64,000 nucleotides of DNA from a virus. The notes beneath the pieces are model-generated. The model made no database searches. It was not told the DNA's origin and saw only the letters and a program-made list of their open reading frames with translations. Numbering within the stretch: position 1 is the first letter of the stretch; each line of letters opens with the position of its first letter. Positions 36,474-44,875 of this stretch are shown in pieces. The position numbers and the translations under genes were made by a program. The stretch is taken from the IMG/VR virus record IMGVR_UViG_3300010157_000047, positions 1 through 64,000 of that record; one strand, written 5' to 3'.

Positions 36474-36763
36474 TAGATAAAGCATTAAGATATAATAATG
36501 GAAAATTAGATTGGACATTATTAGACTTTAAATCTCTTGAGCCATTAGTAAAAGTTATGACTTACGGAGAAAAAAAGTATAATAGATTTAATTGGCAGAA
36601 ACCATGTGATGATCCACGTCAGCATTTACAATCAGCAATGAGACATTTAGTAGCATTAATTAATAGCGAGGAATTTGATGATGAATCTACAGAACGTCAT
36701 ACAGGCCATGTAATGGCAAATATGATGATGTATAACTTTCATACAAGGCATATAAATGAATGA
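36470..36763 (+). CDS. dATP/dGTP diphosphohydrolase-like protein
   Basis: A 97-residue protein matching the phage dATP/dGTP diphosphohydrolase N-terminal family: ALRYNNGKLDWTLLDFKSLEPL, YGEKKYNRFNWQKP, SAMRHLVAL and ESTERHTGHVMANMMM. The conserved Glu, His and Asp residues coordinate metal on an all-alpha fold. It would cleave purine dNTPs to nucleotides, changing the nucleotide pool for the phage. No PurZ-like gene was seen, so modified DNA is not implied. Confidence 0.78.
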   Translation: MIDKALRYNNGKLDWTLLDFKSLEPLVKVMTYGEKKYNRFNWQKPCDDPRQHLQSAMRHLVALINSEEFDDESTERHTGHVMANMMMYNFHTRHINE

Positions 36764-36893
36764 CACAAAAGGTGCTATATGCGCAGCTTGCGGTACATGG
36801 CATTATCATATAATATGTCCTAAATGTGGATCAGTAGTTTCAATTAAAAAAGTTAATTATGAAAGCGAGAGAAGATGCAGAAAATCTAATTGA
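36756..36893 (+). CDS. Tiny zinc-ribbon protein
   Basis: A 45-residue frame with a compact zinc site: CAAC (9-12) and CPKC (21-24), then a basic tail (SERRCRKSN). It overlaps the previous gene by eight bases and the next by 35. The paired Cys motif makes a chance frame unlikely. Confidence 0.68.
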   Translation: MNDTKGAICAACGTWHYHIICPKCGSVVSIKKVNYESERRCRKSN

Positions 36894-37077
36894 TCAATTT
36901 TTAAGACAAATAATGTATTTACATGGAGAATGGGAATCACAAGTAAATGCTGCAATAGAATGTGCAATAATATGTGCAGAAAGTTCATTAAAAGCAAGCA
37001 TGATGTCATCAGCATTAATTAAGATGCATTGGAAATTAATTATAATTGAATTAAATAATATTAAAAATGACAGATAG
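36859..37077 (+). CDS. Small helical protein
   Basis: A 72-residue all-helical protein (EDAENLIDQFLRQIMYLHGEW), overlapping both neighbours. It has a pattern of a small four-helix or coiled-coil protein. Unknown function. Confidence 0.6.
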   Translation: MKAREDAENLIDQFLRQIMYLHGEWESQVNAAIECAIICAESSLKASMMSSALIKMHWKLIIIELNNIKNDR

Positions 37078-37291
37078 AATTATTATAAGACAATTAATAA
37101 GAGAATTTATAGCAAAATATTGCATTAAAATAGAACTTAATGATTCAAAAGAATATATTGATAATATATTAAAAAATCATGAAATAATTGAATACAATGA
37201 AATAAAATATTATATACCAAATCATAATTTTTTATTTACAGTAGATGATGATATATTGGGTAGAATGTTGTTTGCAACGTATAAAGTTTAA
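37067..37291 (+). CDS. Small protein of unknown function
   Basis: A 74-residue protein with helical start and strand-rich end (YNEIKYYIPNHNFLFTVDDD). It overlaps the preceding gene by 11 bases. No function recognised. Confidence 0.55.
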   Translation: MTDRIIIRQLIREFIAKYCIKIELNDSKEYIDNILKNHEIIEYNEIKYYIPNHNFLFTVDDDILGRMLFATYKV

Positions 37292-37295
37292 TATT

Positions 37296-37544
37296 ATGAC
37301 ACCGAAAGAAAAACTGAAAGCATTGCGTATATACGCTGTTATAAGCCGTTTTTTATTTCCATATCAAACGTGGATTAAAATGAGAGAAGAATCCAAAGAT
37401 AAATACAATGAAAAATTATGCTACTGTGGACATACGTATAAATGTACTTGTGGTAATCCAGATAAGAAATGTTTTAATGAAAGTGTAAAGCGTGGTAGCA
37501 TAATTTTGTGGGATGAAAATAATGGTTGGAATATTGGCTTATAA
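37296..37544 (+). CDS. Small Cys-rich protein
   Basis: The frame extends upstream to 37245, but the ATG at 37296 avoids the overlap and gives 82 residues. It contains CYCGHTYKCTCGNPDKKC (Cys42-59), which probably binds one zinc ion. It ends the tight operon; a 49-base gap follows. Confidence 0.62.
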   Translation: MTPKEKLKALRIYAVISRFLFPYQTWIKMREESKDKYNEKLCYCGHTYKCTCGNPDKKCFNESVKRGSIILWDENNGWNIGL

Positions 37545-37580
37545 CTTACTTATAGGCGCAACAAACATATAACAAAGGAT

Positions 37581-37593
37581 TGGAGGAAATGAA
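37581..37593 (+). promoter_or_regulatory. Canonical Shine-Dalgarno site
   Basis: TGGAGGAAATGAA precedes the ATG at 37594, with GGAGG at 37582-37586 and a seven-base spacer. Most genes in this window have AT-rich leaders with no such site, as is usual in Bacteroidota. It also contains ATGAAATGA, a two-codon frame that ends at the true start. Confidence 0.6.
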
Positions 37594-37914
37594 ATGAAAA
37601 AGCTATTGTTACTATTTTTATTATTACCAATTTTTGTAAAGTCACAAGACAGATATTTTGCAAAAGATAAGGCATTGCATGTAATATGTTCTACTAGTAT
37701 TGCAGTTGGATCTACAAAAATTGCGTATAAGTTAAATCTAAAGAATCCTGAATTAATAGGATGTGGATTTGCGCTATCAATTGGAATAGCAAAAGAATTT
37801 CTATATGATAAATCAGCAAGTCCTAAAGATCTACTAGCAGATGGTGTTGGAATAGTAGCTGGATATTATTTAAACAAATTAATTCATAAAAAATCAAATG
37901 CCAGACATAAGTAA
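37594..37914 (+). CDS. Exported protein of the DUF2279/YfiM-like type
   Basis: A 106-residue protein with signal peptide MKKLLLLFLLLPIFVKSQ. The mature part (YFAKDKALHVICSTSIAVG, then AKEFLYDKSASPKDLLADGVG) fits the small family of periplasmic proteins with conserved DKxxH and DxxADxxG motifs and two short hydrophobic helices. It probably acts in the periplasm; no activity is known. It has an unusual strong ribosome-binding site. Confidence 0.7.
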   Translation: MKKLLLLFLLLPIFVKSQDRYFAKDKALHVICSTSIAVGSTKIAYKLNLKNPELIGCGFALSIGIAKEFLYDKSASPKDLLADGVGIVAGYYLNKLIHKKSNARHK

Positions 37915-38068
37915 ATGCGAAGGAACAGATTGCCCTTTAAAGGAATCGTGTTACCGATATACAGCTATAGATAGTGAATATCTACAGTCATATTTCATGA
38001 AAGCTCCTTATAATAAGGAAGAAGATAAATGTGATTACTATTGGAATAATAGTAAATATAAAGATTAA
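37898..38068 (+). CDS. Small Cys-rich protein
   Basis: A 56-residue frame with Cys at 7, 12, 18 and 45 (SKCEGTDCPLKESCYRYTA), a spacing that suggests metal or Fe-S binding. The start overlaps the previous gene by 17 bases and the stop is adjacent to the next ATG. Similar small proteins with C-x4-CP-x4-C-x-R occur in Bacteroidota phages, from memory. Confidence 0.68.
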   Translation: MPDISKCEGTDCPLKESCYRYTAIDSEYLQSYFMKAPYNKEEDKCDYYWNNSKYKD

Positions 38069-38236
38069 ATGTCAAAAAAATACGTAAAGGTTCTAGAAAA
38101 GAAAAAATTAGGCAGAAAAAAATATCCATATGAAGAGGAAAAAGTACCTTTAACAATATACGTTAGACGTAATAAAATTGAGGAACTTGGTGGTAGAGAT
38201 AAAATTAGAAGAATGCTTAACGATATTATAACATAA
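38069..38236 (+). CDS. Ribbon-helix-helix protein
   Basis: A 55-residue frame: basic N-terminus, then the strand VPLTIYVRRNKI and two helices (EELGGRDKIRRMLNDII), the MetJ/Arc-type ribbon-helix-helix layout. Such small dimeric DNA binders often repress their own operon. It begins at the base after the previous stop. Confidence 0.68.
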   Translation: MSKKYVKVLEKKKLGRKKYPYEEEKVPLTIYVRRNKIEELGGRDKIRRMLNDIIT

Positions 38237-38239
38237 AAA

Positions 38240-38446
38240 ATGAATAGATATATAACTTGCATAATTAAAAATGAATCAAAGCAAACAAAGATATATGAAA
38301 GTGAATCATATAAAGATTTGTTAAAGTTAATAAAAAGTGATAATATTGGGGATTATAAACTGAAATATGCACGAAAAATGAATCTAGATGGAAATCATCA
38401 TTTTGGTATTAATATTTCAGCAAAAGCATATCAAAATCTTCTATAA
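38240..38446 (+). CDS. Small protein of unknown function
   Basis: A 68-residue basic protein starting three bases after the previous stop; its last base is shared with the next start. No family recognised. Confidence 0.58.
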   Translation: MNRYITCIIKNESKQTKIYESESYKDLLKLIKSDNIGDYKLKYARKMNLDGNHHFGINISAKAYQNLL

Positions 38447-38901
38447 TGAATAAAAAAGTCAGAAATACTAAATCTTGGAATTATGATGGAGTAAAATTTC
38501 AATCAGGACTAGAGTTGTTCTGTTATAAGGAATTACAAAATAATAAAATTCCATTTATTTATCAACCAGAAAAACAAGTACTTCTTAAATCATTCAAAAT
38601 TAATTTCAAATGCTATGAAAGTGTGGGTAAAATATATCGTGATGAAAATAAGAAAATTACTAATTCAACTAAGCGATTTGATGTGGTTGATTCAATAAGG
38701 GAGATAGCATATACTCCTGACTTTATATGTCCTAATAATACGTGGGTAATTGAAACTAAGGGGTTCGCAAATGATGCGTTCCCCTTACGTTGGAAAATGT
38801 TCAAGAAGAAATTAGTAGAAATGAATTTTACTGGATTACTATTGAAGCCAGAAAATCAAAAAGAAATATCACAATGTATAGAAATAATTAAAAATCAATG
38901 A
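38446..38901 (+). CDS. PD-(D/E)XK endonuclease, DUF1064-like
   Basis: A 151-residue protein: FQSGLELFCYKEL supplies the motif I Glu, YTPDFICPNNTWVIETKG gives the D...ExK core, and a helix with RWKMFKKK follows. This is the T7 endonuclease I/DUF1064-type nuclease of phages, likely a branch or Holliday-junction resolvase acting before packaging. It overlaps the next gene by four bases. Confidence 0.78.
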   Translation: MNKKVRNTKSWNYDGVKFQSGLELFCYKELQNNKIPFIYQPEKQVLLKSFKINFKCYESVGKIYRDENKKITNSTKRFDVVDSIREIAYTPDFICPNNTWVIETKGFANDAFPLRWKMFKKKLVEMNFTGLLLKPENQKEISQCIEIIKNQ

Positions 38902-39674
38902 ATAATGAAATAATTAAAATATTTTATAATAGAGCTAAATTAATACAAAATTTAGATAAAATAGTTCTTAGCAGCAAAAAGAATAATCAAAATGATGGTC
39001 AACTTAGTTTATTTCAAGAAACAAATGTTAATGTTGAAATATCCCTAGATGAGCCTGAAGATTTCAATGCACTTAAAATGGCTGATGCTGAAAGAAATGT
39101 ATTAGGTTTTGATATGTTATATTCTAGATTTGATGAATATTTCTCAATAAAATGTAAATATGCAAATGGAAATATGGCATTATTATTAGATGATGAAATG
39201 GATCATAATATTACATTGTTAGCAGAAATAAAGCTAATAGAATATAAAACAAGTCAATATGGCAATAAATATGCTAAATTAGTATTTTCCGATAATACTG
39301 GAGAAGATAAATTATATTTATTTGGTAAGTTATATGAGAAAATGATTGCTAAATGTTTTTTAGATAAAATATATTTATTAACATTAAAAAAGTCTGAAAA
39401 AGATTCTAGTAAAATGGATATAGTTAATTTTATGCTAGCAAATGATATTGATGATGCATGCATATCATCCAAAAACTTATATGTAACTACGACATCAAAT
39501 CACCTCCCACAATTAAGGATGTATTTAAAATGCTTTATGATGGGAGATGATCAAGATGTAAATATTAAATTAACAGATTTAAATATTACAATGCCATCAG
39601 TATGTAAATGTTCTGTTAATAATGAGAATTTATTAGAAATGAGTAAAAATGGATTTGAAATACAATTAAGATAA
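38898..39674 (+). CDS. Stand-alone DnaE C-terminal-like protein with clamp-binding motif
   Basis: A 258-residue protein resembling the C-terminal end of bacterial DNA polymerase III alpha. GQLSLFQ (34-40) fits the beta-clamp-binding pentapeptide. AERNVLGFDMLYSRFDEY matches the EKEVLGFYLSGHPLDxY block, and an OB-fold-like part follows (AEIKLIEYKTSQYGNKYAKLVF, then DNTGEDKLYLFGKLYEKM, compare DxTGxIExxVFPxxYEK). No polymerase catalytic part is present. It might bind the host clamp or polymerase. The comparison is by eye. Confidence 0.65.
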   Translation: MNNEIIKIFYNRAKLIQNLDKIVLSSKKNNQNDGQLSLFQETNVNVEISLDEPEDFNALKMADAERNVLGFDMLYSRFDEYFSIKCKYANGNMALLLDDEMDHNITLLAEIKLIEYKTSQYGNKYAKLVFSDNTGEDKLYLFGKLYEKMIAKCFLDKIYLLTLKKSEKDSSKMDIVNFMLANDIDDACISSKNLYVTTTSNHLPQLRMYLKCFMMGDDQDVNIKLTDLNITMPSVCKCSVNNENLLEMSKNGFEIQLR

Positions 39675-39679
39675 TAAAA

Positions 39680-40111
39680 ATGTATAATATAGAAATAATT
39701 AAAAAAGCAGGTGAAATGAGTTCTTTTAGTAATTCAGACATTAAATATTTAATATCAATGCTAGATGGGGCAAAGCAAATACTGTATCCAGAAGGACTAG
39801 AAGAAGATGAATCATTTGAAGTAGCTAAATACAAGCCAAATTCTTTATTAGATTTTTTCGAAGAATTTTGTGAGGAAGTTAAAATTGAACCATACAGAAT
39901 GAAATCGTTAGTTAGGAATAGAATATTAACTGATCATAGATGCGTATTTGTTGCATTAGCAACTAAATTATTTAAAAATTCAACTCAAAATGATATAGCT
40001 AATTTAATATCAAGAGATAGGAGTATGATTCCAGCTTATATGAAAGAGGTTAAATCATGTCATGAAAAGCGACAATTATATAAAAAAATAAAAAGATCAA
40101 TGAATTTATAA
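39680..40111 (+). CDS. DnaA domain IV-like DNA-binding protein
   Basis: A 143-residue protein; residues 65-135 resemble the DnaA C-terminal double-strand DNA-binding domain: RILTDHRCVFVALATKLFKN (compare xxxxRQIAMYLAREL), NDIANLISRDRSMIPAYMKEV (compare EIGxxFGGRDHSTVxxAxxKI). The N-terminal half is helical and acidic. It may bind an origin or mimic the host initiator. The pattern is convincing but divergent. Confidence 0.6.
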   Translation: MYNIEIIKKAGEMSSFSNSDIKYLISMLDGAKQILYPEGLEEDESFEVAKYKPNSLLDFFEEFCEEVKIEPYRMKSLVRNRILTDHRCVFVALATKLFKNSTQNDIANLISRDRSMIPAYMKEVKSCHEKRQLYKKIKRSMNL

Positions 40112-40121
40112 TCATAATAAC

Positions 40122-40490
40122 ATGAAAAATTTAACAAGTATTTTACTGGCCGCATTGATTATGTTAAGTTGTACTGATTCAATGCAATATATATTAAAGT
40201 CAGATACAACAACAAAAATTCTTTTTGTAGGATCAAAATCAGTAGCTTTAAAAGGTACAATGTCTGGCAAGATTAGCTGTGTAAGAGGATTTTTAATATC
40301 AAGATACAACATTCCAACATTTAGAGATAAAGAAATTCAAATAGAATGGTGTAATGATGGAATTGATGACTTTTCTAAACTTATAAATCTTGAACATGGA
40401 ATAACTTATTTTGCAGTTTCATTTTGTTACTACCCAAGACATGCTGATGATGTTTCATATGGAAATGCAGTATATTTTAAAACTAAATAA
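40122..40490 (+). CDS. Predicted lipoprotein
   Basis: A 122-residue protein with a lipoprotein signal: MKNLTSILLAALIMLSC, Cys17 in LSC. The mature part is beta-rich with a Cys pair. It is the second predicted lipoprotein in the rightward region. A role at the host envelope, for example superinfection exclusion, is possible but unproven. Confidence 0.72.
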   Translation: MKNLTSILLAALIMLSCTDSMQYILKSDTTTKILFVGSKSVALKGTMSGKISCVRGFLISRYNIPTFRDKEIQIEWCNDGIDDFSKLINLEHGITYFAVSFCYYPRHADDVSYGNAVYFKTK

Positions 40491-40493
40491 ATT

Positions 40494-40712
40494 ATGGCAC
40501 AAATATCAATAGTAAGAAAAGCTTTAAAGGAAGAATGTGGTACATATTTAAGTAGAAATGACCTATATCGGGCATTATGCGATTATAATACTAATAAATT
40601 AAATATAGGACTAACATTAGGTAAATTAAATCAATTATTAATAGATAAAAAAGATGAAATGTGTAAATTTTCAGATTTTATAATTGATGAATTTGAGCCT
40701 ATATACAAATAG
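40494..40712 (+). CDS. Small protein, last gene of the rightward region
   Basis: A 72-residue protein with a HTH-like start (IVRKALKEECGTYLSRNDLYRALCDYN). It ends five bases before the bidirectional terminator. Function unknown. Confidence 0.62.
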   Translation: MAQISIVRKALKEECGTYLSRNDLYRALCDYNTNKLNIGLTLGKLNQLLIDKKDEMCKFSDFIIDEFEPIYK

Positions 40713-40716
40713 AAAA

Positions 40717-40733
40717 GGGGGGCTCAACCCCCC
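40717..40733. terminator. Bidirectional terminator between convergent operons
   Basis: GGGGGG (40717-40722) pairs with CCCCCC (40728-40733) around CTCAA. It is flanked by AAAA on the left and CCCTAATT on the right, so the minus-strand transcript ends with CTTTTCTATTT. It stops both the rightward early transcript and the leftward virion operon. It is the most G/C-rich spot in its surroundings. Confidence 0.8.
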
Positions 40734-40739
40734 CCTAAT

Positions 40740-43700
40740 TTATTGTTTATTTTGAATTACTCCAGCTGCTCTATCTTCTATTTTATATAAAACATTTATT
40801 ATTGGTAATGTTCTAGCAAATTTCTTTTTAACAGATTCATCATCATAATATGAATTTCCCTCAAGATGTTTTATAAATCCTTCTCCAAATTTTTCATAAT
40901 CCACCATGATTCCAAGTGCAGGAATTAAGTTATCAGTAGTAGTCTTAAATGACATTGGATTCATATAAAATGTTATATCTTGAATTATTTTATTTGATGT
41001 ATTAAGCATCATATATTTCCATTTTTTAGATTCTTTATCATCATCATCCATTGATGCAGATATCAACAAATATGCACTCATTAACAATAGCAATGTTTTA
41101 AATTCATACAGTTGCTTTCTGACATTAGCCATAAATAATTTCTTATCCTTACCTAGTAATTTAATGCCATCAAATGAAGATTCTCCTTGGAATAATAATA
41201 ATTTTAAAAATACTTTAGATAATTGAGTTGTGCCAGATATAAATCCTTCTTTATTTACAAAATTATATAATGTTCTGTAGGTACCTTCAAAATCACGTTC
41301 TAGTACCCCTAATTCACTTCTAGGCGCAAATCTGGCATACACACCATCTGCAAGCCAAGATAGCCTATATTGAGACACTAGTCTACCTAATGCATATCTT
41401 TTGATTGCAGGAGAAGTTTCTTTTGACATATTACCATAAAGTAATTGACTTACAAATTTGGATTTACTAATAAATGTAGACATTTTTCTATTGCCAACTA
41501 ATGATTCTGGCCTAGCACCCCAATCTTCATCAACGCCAAATTCTTTTTCATTCCAGCTTCCATCTGCATTAAATGCCTCAATAAGACTTCTTTCCCTTCC
41601 GGTTAAATCTTCAACTTTTTGATTATGCATCATTGCATCTAAAACTCCAAGACGAAGTATGTAATCACCTTCACTAAGCCATCCCATAGGAGATAGTGCA
41701 CTAACATTGAATCCAGCATTATTTGAATCACCACCATAGTGTTCTGGCAATAACCCATATCTCATGCCCAAGTTATATAATTTATTATTAGATCTCCCAG
41801 ATGAGTTTACAGTGTTTTTAAGAGACTTTGTAGCATGCATTATACCATTGATAGCTTCATTAGGAGTAAACTCAGTTCTACCAGCTGCATGAGACATAAT
41901 TTGAACTATTCCTGAACCAATATTAGCTACTGCTGGAAATGGATTATATGCAAATACCTTATATGCACCAAATGTAATTAATCCATCAACGATCTTAGAG
42001 CCTACAACATTTTTACCTAAATTATCTAAAAATTTATTATAAATGCTTGACTTATAATTAAAATCTTCTTTTGTTATATCACCATTATCATGAGAAAATT
42101 CCATGTCATCTAAAATTTTTACCATATTTTTATAGGCAGTTTTTTCAGATTCTACTGTAACTAATGATGGATACTCTTTGACTATTTTAATAACAGCAGC
42201 TTCTTGTCCAAACTTAGAAACTAAATCATTAAATTTCTTAATAATAACAATAGCTTTAGCTGGATCAGCAACAGATATCATTTTTTTAGTTGGATCAAAT
42301 ACTTTCTTTCCAGATACAGCTTCTTTCTCACTACTTTTATTGTATAAAACATTATTTAATACATGATCTATTAATTTTTTTAAATTAGTAAGATCATTTT
42401 TATTTTTAACATTTTTATTTGATGCCGCAACGTCTATCGTTCCATCAGCCCTAAGAACATTTTCGTGCATATTCTCAACCATATTCTTTATAAGCAATGT
42501 ATAATCTTCTATGGCAGATAGATGTTTGTGTGCAATAGCCATTTTTGAAAATTCAATTAAACTTTCTTCAAGATTATCACTTTTGTAATCTGCACTTATA
42601 TCTTTTAAATATCTTACTGGAATAATGTTTCTAGGATTGCCATTTTCATCAAGATATTGCAATTGCATTCCATTGCCAGATGTTATTGATTCAATAAGAG
42701 TTTCAGACATAGAAGATGGAATACCTTTCATTCCATTTTTAAGCATACTGGCCATCATTCCTTTTTTAATATTAGGAATAAATGTTCCATCTATTTTAGT
42801 AGATGCATATCCTGGCAAATAAGCTAAATGCTTTGCAAAAATATCAGCATATTTATTATAAAATCCAAGCATAGTTGGATTTGATTTTACATTTAGATCA
42901 AATCTATTGTCATAATTTCCAAGACTATTATTATTTTCATCTACTCTCAATGGAACTTCTGTAATATATTTTGATATAGTATTAAATGTTCTTAAATCAT
43001 CAAGACTATCTCCATTATTATAAACATAATTATGATATTCTATTGGAGATGTGTTTTTAAGATTTTCATCAATAAATACAATGGATTCTTCAGCATCCTT
43101 ACCATTGGCAACATTTTCTTTTTCTTCATCTATTAAATTATTATGAAGATCTTTCCAGTTATTATACTTTTCAACTGCTTCTTCGATTAATAAATCAGAA
43201 TAATTTTCATCATCAGTAATTTCAACTAATCTTGCCTTAACTTTTTTCTTTCCAGCCTCAGTAAGACAGTCTTCTGGATTAATAGTATAAACATTATTCT
43301 TTATTGCAGAAGATTTTTTCTTAATTTCTTTTAATAGTAAAACATCAGTATTTTCAGCTTTACTGTATTTGATTTTATTTATTTTTTCTTCAAATTCTTG
43401 ATCAAGCTTTTCTTTAAAATTATAATATGTCTTACTATATCTAGCAAGCATATTACCATCCCATTTGCCATCATCATCGATTGATAATAGATCTTTAAAA
43501 CTTAATCCATTATCTTTTAAATCTTTAAATAGCTGCCTAATTTCATTTGCTGTTCCAAAAAACTCATTAGTAGATCTTTGACTAGCAGAACTTAAAAATT
43601 TATGCAATAAATTAACTACTGGTTTCCCTGTATAATGACCAAGTCCTCCAAGAGTCTTTCCTCCATATGATGAAATATCTGATTCATTTGATAAATTTCT

Positions 43701-44873
43701 ATCTGGAATTATTAAATCGTATAAATCTTTACCTATATTTTTTATAAAAGATGGAATTACTTTTCTATGAAGATAATCAAAAGAGGTATTATAAGATTTT
43801 CCCTGAATAGCTAATATACCATCCAAAGTCTTTTTATCAAGTGTCATTTTTTTCTCAAAGAAATTTCCTAAATTTTGCCACATAGAAATAGCACTACTAG
43901 CAGCTAATAATTCTTCAGCTCTAGGATTTTTAGAATAAATTATTGAATTTATCCAAGATGCACTTTTATCATATAGCTCAGATAAATTTTTTATTGTTTT
44001 ATTTTTAAATAAATTATATAATTGAGATCTTAATTCATGTAAATTTTTTTCATGATTATCAAGTTTTTTACTTAATTCAGCTATTCTATCTATTCCTTCT
44101 TGGCTTTTTCCAATAGATTTCATCTCATTGTTAACATCAGAAATTCTATTTTCCAATTTGCTAATTAATGATTTTAAATCATCAGATCTTGATTTTATTT
44201 TTTCAGCAATGGTTCCAATAGCACTTCTTAAATTTACGTTAATCGGAGAGTCTGTAAAAAATGCATAATCATCATCAAATATATTATCACCATATGCATC
44301 TCTTAAGTCAAATCCATCATCAAATATATGATCTGAAATGTAATCTAAAGGATCTTCAAATTCTAAATTTAAATCATCTTCATATATAGGCTCTTCGTTT
44401 AATGTACTTTCATTATATACTTCTTCATTTAAATCAGAATATTCGCTAGAAGGATCATAATCATCTATATCATTAGATTCATTTTCAACCCCCATATCAG
44501 GATCCTCAATAATTTCCTCATCTTCAGGCTTCACATTACCTTCTGAATATTTATAGCTTTGATTTATAAATTTTTCACCAAAATTAATATTGAAATTTAA
44601 TAGCATAAGATTACTACTATTATTCAATATCATTTTTTCATTTGCAACATCATTCCCTAATTTATAATAATGATTTTCACCATTGCTTAAATTATAATCA
44701 TCTAGCTCCCTGATTAATTGCAATGCAGTATCTTTATTTATGCTAGCTGAAATATCAAATTTCTTAATAATAGGAGATATTATATTTAAGTATTTTTTAA
44801 TACCTTCTTCTCCATTATCAGTAATAAGCTTTTTTAGCGTAGAATCTTGAATATTATTTATTTCGCATGCCAT
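40740..44873 (-). CDS. Giant virion protein of the RNA polymerase module (1377 residues)
   Basis: A large protein that is last in the leftward virion operon. Residues about 115-210 are very acidic; about 215-290 form a coiled coil (IKSRSDDLKSLISKLENRIS). A hydrophobic stretch near residue 1260-1275 (FKTLLLLMSAYLLISASM) could cross or insert into a membrane. Its size and position beside the polymerase match the large cargo proteins ejected with DNA in crAss-like virions. No enzyme motif was recognised. Confidence 0.8.
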   Translation of the reverse strand: MACEINNIQDSTLKKLITDNGEEGIKKYLNIISPIIKKFDISASINKDTALQLIRELDDYNLSNGENHYYKLGNDVANEKMILNNSSNLMLLNFNINFGEKFINQSYKYSEGNVKPEDEEIIEDPDMGVENESNDIDDYDPSSEYSDLNEEVYNESTLNEEPIYEDDLNLEFEDPLDYISDHIFDDGFDLRDAYGDNIFDDDYAFFTDSPINVNLRSAIGTIAEKIKSRSDDLKSLISKLENRISDVNNEMKSIGKSQEGIDRIAELSKKLDNHEKNLHELRSQLYNLFKNKTIKNLSELYDKSASWINSIIYSKNPRAEELLAASSAISMWQNLGNFFEKKMTLDKKTLDGILAIQGKSYNTSFDYLHRKVIPSFIKNIGKDLYDLIIPDRNLSNESDISSYGGKTLGGLGHYTGKPVVNLLHKFLSSASQRSTNEFFGTANEIRQLFKDLKDNGLSFKDLLSIDDDGKWDGNMLARYSKTYYNFKEKLDQEFEEKINKIKYSKAENTDVLLLKEIKKKSSAIKNNVYTINPEDCLTEAGKKKVKARLVEITDDENYSDLLIEEAVEKYNNWKDLHNNLIDEEKENVANGKDAEESIVFIDENLKNTSPIEYHNYVYNNGDSLDDLRTFNTISKYITEVPLRVDENNNSLGNYDNRFDLNVKSNPTMLGFYNKYADIFAKHLAYLPGYASTKIDGTFIPNIKKGMMASMLKNGMKGIPSSMSETLIESITSGNGMQLQYLDENGNPRNIIPVRYLKDISADYKSDNLEESLIEFSKMAIAHKHLSAIEDYTLLIKNMVENMHENVLRADGTIDVAASNKNVKNKNDLTNLKKLIDHVLNNVLYNKSSEKEAVSGKKVFDPTKKMISVADPAKAIVIIKKFNDLVSKFGQEAAVIKIVKEYPSLVTVESEKTAYKNMVKILDDMEFSHDNGDITKEDFNYKSSIYNKFLDNLGKNVVGSKIVDGLITFGAYKVFAYNPFPAVANIGSGIVQIMSHAAGRTEFTPNEAINGIMHATKSLKNTVNSSGRSNNKLYNLGMRYGLLPEHYGGDSNNAGFNVSALSPMGWLSEGDYILRLGVLDAMMHNQKVEDLTGRERSLIEAFNADGSWNEKEFGVDEDWGARPESLVGNRKMSTFISKSKFVSQLLYGNMSKETSPAIKRYALGRLVSQYRLSWLADGVYARFAPRSELGVLERDFEGTYRTLYNFVNKEGFISGTTQLSKVFLKLLLFQGESSFDGIKLLGKDKKLFMANVRKQLYEFKTLLLLMSAYLLISASMDDDDKESKKWKYMMLNTSNKIIQDITFYMNPMSFKTTTDNLIPALGIMVDYEKFGEGFIKHLEGNSYYDDESVKKKFARTLPIINVLYKIEDRAAGVIQNKQ

Positions 44874-44875
44874 AA

